From positions 1 to 22,357 of the forward strand of contig JAITTM010000018.1 in assembly GCA_031286975.1 (NCBI GenBank): a stretch of 22,357 nucleotides of DNA, read 5' to 3'. The notes below the pieces were generated by a model. It saw only the letters and a list, made by a program, of their open reading frames with translations, searched no databases and was not told the origin of the DNA. Source of the DNA: Coriobacteriales bacterium. Lineage in GTDB: Bacteria; Actinomycetota; Coriobacteriia; Coriobacteriales; UBA8131. The position numbers were made by a program, and so were the translations under genes. This document shows positions 7,409 through 14,072 of this stretch, piece after piece (the stretch's first letter is position 1; the number at the start of each line of letters is the position of its first letter).

Positions 7409-9763
7409 ATGAACTATGTAAACGGAAGGCAGGCAACATCTCTGGGAGAAACCAACGACCTGGGAAAACCCTGGCGCTACAAAGACGGTGATCTGACCGT
7501 TACGCGAAGCTGCCCGTGGTCTCCTCCCGGATGCCACCCTGTGGGCTGTGGGCTGAAGCTCTATGTTGATAAGGAGGGCACGCTGGTCAAGGTCGAAGGT
7601 GACGAGAACCAGCCCATCACCGGGGGGCGCCTTTGCGTGCGCTGCATCACACTCAAGGATTACGTCTACAATCCCTCGCGCATCATCCATCCACAAAAGC
7701 GCGATCCCCAGTTCAGGGGGCAGGCGGACAAATGGGAGCAGATCACTTGGGATGAGGCCTTTGATCTCATGGTTTCCGAGGTAACAAAGGTTAAGGAGAA
7801 GTACGGCCCGGAATCCATCGTCCTGTTCACCGGCACGGGGCGCGAGGGCGGAACCATGAAGCCGATGGGGGCGGCGGTGTTTGGCACCCCGAACTACTGC
7901 TACACGCAGTCCGGTTATGCCTGCTATGCTCCGCGCCTTGCGGGCACCTCCTATGTCATGGGCGCGCCCGACCCGGAGATCGACTATGCCGCGGCATTCA
8001 AGAACCGCTACGACGAAGAGGGCTATGTGCTCTCGGAGTGCGTCATCCTCTGGGGCAAGGATCCGCTGCCGTCAAATCCTGACGGTCTGTTTGGGCACGC
8101 CCTTATCGACATGATGAAACGAGGTACCCGCCTGATCACGGTTGACCCGCGGCTCACCTGGCTGGCGACAAAGGCGGATTACGCGCTCCGTCTGCGCCCA
8201 GGAACCGATACGGCGTTGGCAATGGCGATGTTGCATGTCATCATCTCCGAGGATTTGTACGACCATGACTTCATCGAGTATTGGACCTACGGTTTTGAGG
8301 AGCTGGCTGAGCGTGTTGCGACCATGCCCCCCGAGAAGGCGGCGGAGATAACCGGGGTTCCCGTCGAGGACATCTACGGCGCTGCCCGCATGTATGCCCG
8401 TGCTGCACCCGCGGGCATCGCCTGGGGTCTGGCGGTCGACCAGAACCCCAATGGCTCGCAACTCGGCCATTGCATCCTCGACCTCATGGCGGTTACCGGT
8501 AACATCGACGTACCGGGTGGTCAGATCATCGGTGGCGCCGGCGAGGGGCAGCAGGAAACCGGTTTTGGTTGGAGCGCAATGCCCACAGAGACCGCCGATA
8601 AGATGATAGGTCTCAAGGAGTTTCCTGCCTACTGCAACGCCATCCTCGACGCGCATGCCGACATGGTGCTCGAGACGCTTGAGACCGAAAAACCCTATCC
8701 GCTCCGCTTTGGTTACTATGCGGGCAACAACCTGCTTGCCGCCACCTGTGCGGCGCAACCCAAACGCTGGCATGATGCCATGCTCAAGAGCCTCGATTAC
8801 TGCGTGACGCTCGATTGCTTCATGACGCCCTCTGCGCAGGCAACCTGCGATCTCTTCCTTCCGCTAGCCGCCTCGCCCGAGCGCGAAGGCACCGTTGCCA
8901 ACCACTATGGCGCGACCCCGACGTTTTTGGGCATCACCAATAAGGCCATCGACTTTGGAGAAGGCAAAAGTGATACCGAGTTCTGCTACGAGCTGGGCAA
9001 GCGCTTGAACCCCAAGGTCTGGAGCAAGTACGAGGACGTGTATGCCTATATCAAGGCGCTGCGCTTTGGCAACAAGAAGGATTTTGCCACCGCTCGCAAA
9101 GAGGTGGGCTGGCAAAGGGAGATCGAGTACCACAAGTTCGAGACCGGCAAATGTCGGCAGGATGGCAAGCTTGGCTTCAATACCCCAACGGGACGCTTCG
9201 AGTTCTATTCGACCTTGTTCCAGTCTTTTGGTGACGACCCGCTGCCCTACTACCTTGAGCCGCCCTATAGCCCGCAAAAGACCCCTGAGCTGCTGGAGAA
9301 ATACCCCTTGGTGCTCACAACGGGCGCGCGTACCTACGCCTTTTTCCATAGCGAGAATCGCCAGATCCCGTTTTGTCGCGAGCTCAATCCTGACCCCCTC
9401 GTCGAGATCAATCCTGCCTTGGCGCACAGACTCGGCATCGCGGACGGTCAGTGGGTGCGCATCTGGAACCAGTTTGGCAGCTGCAAGATGAAGGCAAAGC
9501 TCACGATTGCCGTCGATGAGCGGACCCTCATGGCTCAGCACGGCTGGTGGTTCCCTGAGGCTGACCCTGACAAGACGAATCCCGAGGGCGAATACAACGT
9601 CTGGCTCGCGAATATCAACGAGCTCGTTCCGCACTTCCATGTGGGCAAGATGGGTTGGGGCGCGCCGTTCAAGTGCCTGCTTGCCAACATCGAGCCTTTG
9701 AATGAGAACTACGATACCGACATGCAGGAAATCTGGGAAAAATTTGGAAAGCTGGTGAGATAA
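7409..9763 (+). CDS. MopB2: molybdopterin-dependent oxidoreductase, divergent paralogue
   Basis: This 784-residue MopB catalytic subunit starts at ATG 7409, five bases after AAGGAGG; an in-frame ATG 34 codons earlier lies inside MFS2 and is unlikely. It is the most divergent of the four. Cluster-region cysteines are Cys35, 42, 47, 76 and 79, with one residue more between the central pair (Cx4C) and between Cys47 and Cys76 (x28) than in MopB1, 3 and 4. GYACYAPR places the probable metal ligand at Cys172. The region matching GTGRN in the others reads GTGREGG, so substrate specificity probably differs. ARTYAFFHSENRQIPFCRE and QHGWWFPE mark the C-terminal pterin domain. There is no Tat signal. 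The stop TAA is followed directly by the ATG of Fd2, its likely electron partner. Confidence 0.93.
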   Translation: MNYVNGRQATSLGETNDLGKPWRYKDGDLTVTRSCPWSPPGCHPVGCGLKLYVDKEGTLVKVEGDENQPITGGRLCVRCITLKDYVYNPSRIIHPQKRDPQFRGQADKWEQITWDEAFDLMVSEVTKVKEKYGPESIVLFTGTGREGGTMKPMGAAVFGTPNYCYTQSGYACYAPRLAGTSYVMGAPDPEIDYAAAFKNRYDEEGYVLSECVILWGKDPLPSNPDGLFGHALIDMMKRGTRLITVDPRLTWLATKADYALRLRPGTDTALAMAMLHVIISEDLYDHDFIEYWTYGFEELAERVATMPPEKAAEITGVPVEDIYGAARMYARAAPAGIAWGLAVDQNPNGSQLGHCILDLMAVTGNIDVPGGQIIGGAGEGQQETGFGWSAMPTETADKMIGLKEFPAYCNAILDAHADMVLETLETEKPYPLRFGYYAGNNLLAATCAAQPKRWHDAMLKSLDYCVTLDCFMTPSAQATCDLFLPLAASPEREGTVANHYGATPTFLGITNKAIDFGEGKSDTEFCYELGKRLNPKVWSKYEDVYAYIKALRFGNKKDFATARKEVGWQREIEYHKFETGKCRQDGKLGFNTPTGRFEFYSTLFQSFGDDPLPYYLEPPYSPQKTPELLEKYPLVLTTGARTYAFFHSENRQIPFCRELNPDPLVEINPALAHRLGIADGQWVRIWNQFGSCKMKAKLTIAVDERTLMAQHGWWFPEADPDKTNPEGEYNVWLANINELVPHFHVGKMGWGAPFKCLLANIEPLNENYDTDMQEIWEKFGKLVR

Positions 9764-10300
9764 ATGACGGTATACGGACTTTTGGTCGACTACGAATGGT
9801 GCACCGGTTGTCAGTCCTGTGAGGTCTCCTGCAAGGAGGAGCACGGCTATCCTGTGGGCAAATGGGGCATCAGGGTCTTAGAGGACGGCCCCTGGGAAAT
9901 CGACGATACGCAGGCCAACTGGAACAAGATACCCGTGCCAAGCGATCTTTGCGACCTTTGCGCCAACAGAACCGCACAGGGACGCCAGCCCATCTGCGTT
10001 CACCATTGCCTGGCGGATGTTCTGCAATATGGCCCGGTAGAAGAGCTGGTAAAGCGCTTTGAGGAGAAACCCAAGCAAGCCCTGTTCGTGCCTCAGTTCA
10101 AACCCAAGGAAGCACGCGGCGCCTTTGTGTCCAAGAACCGCGCCGCGGGCAAGGTGGCGTCGTTTGCCGCTGTGGCCGTGGAGGCCAACACCGACTTCGA
10201 CATCGCCGGGCACCGGCGCCCCGATGAGGAGGTCGAGGCGGATATGGCGGTATCGGTCATTCTTACCGATTCGATCAAGACGCGGAGCGAGGACGAATAG
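9764..10300 (+). CDS. Fd2: two-cluster 4Fe-4S electron-transfer subunit with C-terminal extension
   Basis: This 178-residue protein starts on the base after the MopB2 stop codon, which implies translational coupling and a tight enzyme-ferredoxin pair. Cluster ligands are Cys13, 16, 19, 23 (CxxCxxCxxxC) and Cys63, 66, 78, 82 (CxxCx11CxxxC), enough for two [4Fe-4S] centres. The core aligns with Fd3, but about 70 residues follow that Fd3 lacks: a lysine- and alanine-rich stretch and then an acidic tail ending KTRSEDE. The tail has no cysteines, so it adds no cluster; it could bind MopB2, the isomerase or the membrane protein that follow. The stop codon is followed directly by the next ATG. Confidence 0.92.
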   Translation: MTVYGLLVDYEWCTGCQSCEVSCKEEHGYPVGKWGIRVLEDGPWEIDDTQANWNKIPVPSDLCDLCANRTAQGRQPICVHHCLADVLQYGPVEELVKRFEEKPKQALFVPQFKPKEARGAFVSKNRAAGKVASFAAVAVEANTDFDIAGHRRPDEEVEADMAVSVILTDSIKTRSEDE

Positions 10301-10738
10301 ATGCCCCAGCACAGGCGCTACGGCAAACGCGTCCTGATACACTATCGGGGTAGTCTGTCAGATGGCAGGGTGTTTGACGACAACACACAGGGAGAAGCCC
10401 TGGAGGTCATGATCGGTGCCCGCTGTCTGCCGCCGGGCATAGAGGAAGCTCTTCACGAGATGGCGCCGGGGGAGGAGCGCAGCCTTGCGCTTTCTCCCGA
10501 CAAGGCCTTTGGGCAGATTGATGCCGCGGGAATCATGGAGCTGCCGCGCTACGCGGTTCCCCGGGCGCACGAGCTGCGCACGGGGATGCGCATCGAATGG
10601 CACAGCCCCCACGCCGCACAGCCCGTCAATGTCCTGGTCGCCGCCATCAACGAGGCCACCGTGACGCTCGACTTCAACCATCCTCTGGCTGGAGAAAGCG
10701 TGGTCTATTGGGTTAGACTTGTCGCAGTACTCGATTAG
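10301..10738 (+). CDS. FKBP/SlyD-type peptidyl-prolyl cis-trans isomerase
   Basis: This 145-residue protein starts on the base after the Fd2 stop. FKBP-family signatures are VLIHYRGSLSDGRVFDDN near residues 11-28, LPPGIEEALHEMAPGEER, a KAFGQ segment, an inserted flap-like region in the middle, and VTLDFNHPLAGE near the end, all as in SlyD-type enzymes. The histidine- and cysteine-rich metal-binding tail of classical SlyD is absent. SlyD-type proteins isomerise X-Pro bonds and act as folding chaperones in the cytoplasm. The tight position after MopB2 and Fd2 suggests a dedicated folding or maturation aid for that complex, which is inference. Confidence 0.87.
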   Translation: MPQHRRYGKRVLIHYRGSLSDGRVFDDNTQGEALEVMIGARCLPPGIEEALHEMAPGEERSLALSPDKAFGQIDAAGIMELPRYAVPRAHELRTGMRIEWHSPHAAQPVNVLVAAINEATVTLDFNHPLAGESVVYWVRLVAVLD

Positions 10739-10750
10739 GAAGGAAGCCTG

Positions 10751-11377
10751 ATGGCCGAACCAGTGTTAAGAGTGGATCACGGCGACAGAGAGCAGATAGG
10801 GCAGAGCGTCGATGTATTCGCGGATTTCTACGGATCGGTATTCCGTGAGGAGATACTGGAGAGATTCATACAGAAGAAGACGAGGCAGAACAGTATGATG
10901 GTAGGGCTGGGGTTTTTTGTCTTCATCGTCAGCCTGCTGCCCGCGTTTATCAATTTCGACTCGATCTTTGCCAAGATACTGCTGATCTTAGGCCTTGCGG
11001 GGCTTGTTATCGCGGGCTTTTATATCGTTCGCATACGGCGGGCACGCGAGCGCTGCGAAAGGGATTTCGATGACCTGTTGGGCACCGAATTCATGCGGGC
11101 AAAGGGTCCGGTATCCTCGGTGTTCGAGAGCAGGGTCTACGACGATTACATTGAGATGCTCTCGGGCAGGGAGACAAAGAAGGCGAGCAGTCGCAGCAAG
11201 CGGTTCCAGGATATCAAGGCGGTGTATGTTTCGCCGGATCTCTATTTTTTCAAAGGCCTGGGGTGGATTCCCAAAAACAGACTCTCCTGTGAAGACAGCA
11301 CAGTTCTGGACAAGATTGTCGAGGCGAATTTTGCTGACAGCGAGCATCGGCTGATCCTTGTGAGCAAGAACAGCTGA
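10751..11377 (+). CDS. YcxB-like two-helix membrane protein of unknown function
   Basis: This 208-residue protein has two adjacent hydrophobic helices (about residues 48-67 and 75-96) separated by a short loop, then a cytoplasmic domain of about 110 residues. The C-terminal domain contains VYVSPDLYFFKGLGWIPKNRL, which resembles the conserved region of YcxB-like proteins, a family without known function. AGGAAGGAAG precedes the ATG, 12 bases after the isomerase stop, so it is the last gene of the MopB2 operon. It could anchor or link the MopB2 complex to the membrane, but nothing shows this directly. No cofactor motif is visible. Confidence 0.7.
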   Translation: MAEPVLRVDHGDREQIGQSVDVFADFYGSVFREEILERFIQKKTRQNSMMVGLGFFVFIVSLLPAFINFDSIFAKILLILGLAGLVIAGFYIVRIRRARERCERDFDDLLGTEFMRAKGPVSSVFESRVYDDYIEMLSGRETKKASSRSKRFQDIKAVYVSPDLYFFKGLGWIPKNRLSCEDSTVLDKIVEANFADSEHRLILVSKNS

Positions 11378-11408
11378 AACCGTCTTTGGGGGACGCGCGG
11401 TCTGTTGT

Positions 11409-11446
11409 AGTGCCCGGTTTTCTCCCCTGATGCTTAATGGGGCACT
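11409..11446. terminator. Possible hairpin at the convergent gene ends
   Basis: AGTGCCC (11409-11415) and GGGCACT (11440-11446) can pair across a 24-base loop between the convergent YcxB-like and MFS3 genes, overlapping the MFS3 stop. Neither side has a good T run. It could end transcription from one or both sides; support is modest. Confidence 0.3.
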
Positions 11447-12732
11447 GGCTTTGAGGAATTCTTTGGGATGCCTTCTTCTTCCCACACGACCTTCTTCTTG
11501 CCAGCGTAGGCCAGCGTCACACATAGGATAGCTGCTGCGCTCAGCGCCACGCCACCGTAGAAGGCCGGATCGTAACTGCCAAAGACGTCGAAGGCGATGG
11601 CAACGACGGAGATGCCTATGCCGCCGATGATTCCGGTGCCCAAGCGCACGAAGGCATAGATCTCGGTGTAGTTCTTGTTGCCAAAGATATCCTTGATGAT
11701 CAGAGGTGTGCTGACGGAGACCAGCGCATTTTGTGAACCATAGAAAAACGCCGCGCAATAAAGCGCCCACTCCGCGCGCAGGAAGACAAACATCAGCATG
11801 GCCAGCGCGATGAGCACCAGGGTCAAAACCGTTGTTCTCAAGACCCCCAGCAGCTCGATGATCACGCCCATGATGAGCTTTGACGCGATGTTGCCCAACA
11901 TGGCAGCGCTGATGAGCGTCGCACCAAACAGGGGGTCAAAGCCCCTGCTGATGGCAAAGGTGGGAAGTTGGTTGTTGTAGCCGGAATAGAAGGCCGTGAG
12001 CCCCGCAAAGACGAGCAGCGCCACAAATGACAGCGTGGGCAGAGCCTTCTTGAGCGTGGCACCCGCTGTCGAGATCGTCTGTCTGGGCGTATCGCCCTGC
12101 GCTTCCTCATGCCCGTACGGCTGCATCCCCAGATCCTCGGGCTTGAAGCGGAACACGAACACGGTCCACGGCAGCACCAGCACGGCGACGATCACCGCTA
12201 CCACCACGTAGGTACTGCGCCATCCAAAGGCCTCGATAAAGGCTGTGAACAGTGGAGAGAAGACCGCGGCCCCGATTCCGCTGAACGCCATGGCAAAGCC
12301 TGTGGCGAACCCGGTCTTCTTGGCAAACCAGTTGCCTATCAGCACCGGAGCGGGCACCACGAAGATGAAACTGCCGGCAAGCCCAAACACGACACCGGAC
12401 AGATACCACTGCCAGAGCTCGGTGTAGACACTCATGAGCCCCAAGGCCAAGACGATGAGGATCGTGCAGCCGCTCATCAGGATGCGGGTGTCGACCCGTG
12501 GAAAGAACCGCGCTACCAGGAGCATGCCCACACAGGTTGCCCAGGAGTAGAAGGTCAGATAGGAGGAGATACCTCCCTGCGTAAAGCCCAGATCGGCAAC
12601 GATCGCCGGGAAGAACACGCCGGATGAGTTGAGCACAGCACCCAAAGCGCCTGCCTGCAAAAAGCAGCAACCGATCATGATCCACCACGCGTAGTGGATG
12701 CCCAGACGCTTCTGGTTCACTGGAGTTGCCAT
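11434..12732 (-). CDS. MFS3: major facilitator superfamily transporter
   Basis: This 432-residue, approximately 12-helix carrier is a paralogue of MFS1 and MFS2. The start is ATG 12732, preceded by AGGGGAGA; longer in-frame starts reach into the promoter. Signatures are VDTR in motif A, APVLIGNWFAKKTGFATGF from residue 128, FKPEDLGMQPYGHEE at the central loop, and a C-terminal KKKVVWEEE followed by 13 more residues. The second-half motif that reads GWISDKIG in MFS1 is GVIIELLG here, so its aspartate is lost. It is convergent with the MopB2 operon and divergent from the corrinoid gene, with which it shares a 336-base spacer. It may transport the substrate linked to the corrinoid protein. Confidence 0.9.
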   Translation of the reverse strand: MATPVNQKRLGIHYAWWIMIGCCFLQAGALGAVLNSSGVFFPAIVADLGFTQGGISSYLTFYSWATCVGMLLVARFFPRVDTRILMSGCTILIVLALGLMSVYTELWQWYLSGVVFGLAGSFIFVVPAPVLIGNWFAKKTGFATGFAMAFSGIGAAVFSPLFTAFIEAFGWRSTYVVVAVIVAVLVLPWTVFVFRFKPEDLGMQPYGHEEAQGDTPRQTISTAGATLKKALPTLSFVALLVFAGLTAFYSGYNNQLPTFAISRGFDPLFGATLISAAMLGNIASKLIMGVIIELLGVLRTTVLTLVLIALAMLMFVFLRAEWALYCAAFFYGSQNALVSVSTPLIIKDIFGNKNYTEIYAFVRLGTGIIGGIGISVVAIAFDVFGSYDPAFYGGVALSAAAILCVTLAYAGKKKVVWEEEGIPKNSSKPVPH

Positions 12733-13068
12733 GGTCTTCTCCCCTGATCTACAACACACAGGCTCAGTCTGATTTCTGCACATCATTATGTGCCCTTTAA
12801 CAGACAAGAGCAAGGACTCGCCAATAGGGCCTGGTGCCGCATCATCGCATGGCGCATACAGCAAAAAAGACGACGCGGATTGCCTTGCGGTGCTTATTTC
12901 AGGCTGGAAGGCTTAGGGAATCCTCGATATGGGTACTTGCCTTACCCAGGGCTCATACGTGAGAATGCAGAGGTGGGTCAATGGTAAATCAGCCAAATAG
13001 AGCTGCGATGGGTTCAGGCAGAAACGACAGGTGAGGCAAAACGACAAGCGAGGTAAGGAGAGAGAAGC
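12733..13068. promoter_or_regulatory. Divergent spacer between MFS3 and the corrinoid gene
   Basis: Apart from the MFS3 promoter, this 336-base spacer holds GGGTA-CTTGCCT-TACCC at 12927-12943 and GGCTTAGGGAATCC near 12909-12922, which loosely resembles the CTTAGGCG sites. A weak promoter pair for the corrinoid gene, TTGCCT-18-GAGAAT, can be drawn around 12934-12966. AAGGAGAG precedes the corrinoid start. I looked for a cobalamin riboswitch and saw no B12-box-like element. A 65-codon ORF at 12790-12987 shows no recognisable features. Confidence 0.35.
12785..12813 (-). promoter_or_regulatory. MFS3 promoter overlapping a dyad operator
   Basis: On the minus strand, TTGCTC (12813-12808) and CATAAT (12790-12785) are separated by exactly 17 bases, about 53 bases before the MFS3 start. 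CATAAT matches the -10 consensus at five of six positions. The -10 lies inside the perfect inverted repeat GCACAT-CATT-ATGTGC (12778-12793), a position from which a dimeric repressor could block transcription. Confidence 0.5.
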
Positions 13069-13710
13069 ATGGCAATCATCGATGATATTTCAACAGCGGT
13101 ACAGGCTGGCAAGAAGAAGGATGTTGAAGCACTGGTTCAGCAGGCACTCGATGAGGGGCTTACCGCGCAGCAGATCCTAGGTGGTGGACTTTTGGCTGCC
13201 ATGGATATCATTGGGCCCAAGTTTAAGAACAATGAGGTCTTCGTGCCTGAGGTTCTGGTGGCCGCTCGCGCCATGAATGCAGGTACCGCGCTGCTCAAGC
13301 CCTACCTGGCAGAAGAGGGTGGCGAGCCTTTGGGCAAGGCTCTGATCGGCACGGTCAAGGGCGATATGCACGACATCGGCAAGAACCTCGTGCGCATGAT
13401 GATCGAGGGCAAGGGTATCGAGGTCGAGGACTTGGGTGTCGATGTGCCGGTCGAGACCTTCGTGTCATACGTGCAGGAGCACGAGGAGCTGGATCTGGTG
13501 TGCTTCTCGGCTCTTCTCACCACCACATTGCCTGCCCTTAAAGAGGCCGTGATGGCCATCAAGGAGGCTGGCCTGGGCGATCGCGTCAAAATACTGGTGG
13601 GCGGCGCTCCTGTTACGCAGGAATATGCCGATGAGATCGGTGCCGACGGCTATGCGCCCGACGCTGGCTCTGCGGCAGCCGTTGCGGCAGAACTCATCAC
13701 CGCCCAATAA
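13069..13710 (+). CDS. Corrinoid (B12-binding) methyl-carrier protein
   Basis: This 213-residue protein has the two-domain plan of MtbC/MtmC/MetH-type corrinoid proteins: an N-terminal helical cap (residues 1 to about 88, with FVPEVLVAARAM) and a Rossmann-like B12 domain. Asp99-Met-His101-Asp-Ile-Gly carries the His that ligates cobalt from below; SALLTTT from Ser147 and GGAPVT from Gly178 bind the nucleotide tail. Such proteins take a methyl group from a dedicated methyltransferase and pass it on, usually to tetrahydrofolate, in demethylation of methoxylated aromatics, methylamines or betaines. No methyltransferase or reductive activator is encoded nearby, so it is an orphan here. AAGGAGAG marks the start. 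The family is certain; the methyl donor is unknown. Confidence 0.93.
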   Translation: MAIIDDISTAVQAGKKKDVEALVQQALDEGLTAQQILGGGLLAAMDIIGPKFKNNEVFVPEVLVAARAMNAGTALLKPYLAEEGGEPLGKALIGTVKGDMHDIGKNLVRMMIEGKGIEVEDLGVDVPVETFVSYVQEHEELDLVCFSALLTTTLPALKEAVMAIKEAGLGDRVKILVGGAPVTQEYADEIGADGYAPDAGSAAAVAAELITAQ

Positions 13711-13762
13711 ACGTCAGGGCAAGAGGCGGTACAACCCTTTGTCAGAACAGAAGGGAGCGGCC

Positions 13763-13843
13763 ATGGAGTTGAATTGGACCATTCGCGGAGAAGAGAAGCT
13801 CCCGGCATTTATCGCCAACAACGCCACCATCGTCTTCATGTAG
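13763..13843 (+). CDS. 26-codon ORF after the corrinoid gene (small protein or gene remnant)
   Basis: ATG 13763 follows AGAAGGGAG at a good distance and opens a 26-residue frame starting MELNWTIRGEEK and ending TIVFM before TAG. It lies 52 bases after the corrinoid stop and ends 31 bases before a terminator hairpin, so it is probably on the same transcript. I do not recognise it. It may be a real small protein, or the surviving start of a larger gene, such as a methyltransferase, whose remainder was deleted. Reading past the TAG gives only 21 more codons before another stop, so stop-codon read-through would not yield a long protein. Confidence 0.4.
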   Translation: MELNWTIRGEEKLPAFIANNATIVFM

Positions 13844-13874
13844 CTCAAAGGATTCTTGCGAATAAAGGCAAGCG

Positions 13875-13899
13875 AGCGGACACCTCTGTGGTGTCCGCT
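13875..13899 (+). terminator. Intrinsic terminator of the corrinoid unit
   Basis: AGCGGACACC (13875-13884) pairs perfectly with GGTGTCCGCT (13890-13899) across the loop TCTGT. A short T run ends the stem. This closes the corrinoid transcript before the mopB3 promoter region. Confidence 0.75.
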
Positions 13900-14072
13900 T
13901 TAGGTATGCCACACAAAAAAGATGAGGGTCATCAAAGGGGTATCAGTCTTTTTTGCTTAGGCGAGAATCGCGATGAGCGACAAATAAGGTTCTATTGGTA
14001 ATGACGCACAACGGACATCTGGCACACTATCAGGTATCTCAAAAAACGAGAAGACGAAGGGAGTATAACCAC
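13900..14072 (+). promoter_or_regulatory. mopB3 upstream region with CTTAGGCG site
   Basis: The word CTTAGGCG at 13956-13963 is followed by AGAAT, giving CTTAGGCGAGAAT, close to CTTAGGCGATAAT before luxR1. It lies 110 bases before the MopB3 start. AAGGGAG near 14057 is the ribosome site. No -10/-35 pair of convincing spacing was found, as might be expected for an activator-dependent promoter. Confidence 0.45.

Noticed and set aside
8864..9844. 326-codon minus-strand ORF opposite MopB2 and Fd2.
   Set aside because: It is antisense to well-supported genes, and long antisense frames are common in GC-rich DNA; its translation has no domain-like features.
12790..12987. 65-codon plus-strand ORF in the MFS3-corrinoid spacer.
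   Set aside because: It overlaps the MFS3 promoter, has no ribosome site or recognisable motif, and has a composition typical of chance translation.
12733..13068. Cobalamin riboswitch upstream of the corrinoid gene.
   Set aside because: No B12-box-like sequence or suitable multi-stem structure could be seen; a covariance-model search would settle it.
13841..13906. UAG at the end of the 26-codon ORF read as pyrrolysine, as in methylamine methyltransferases.
   Set aside because: Read-through adds only 21 codons before the next stop and passes through a terminator hairpin; no pyrrolysine genes are in the window.
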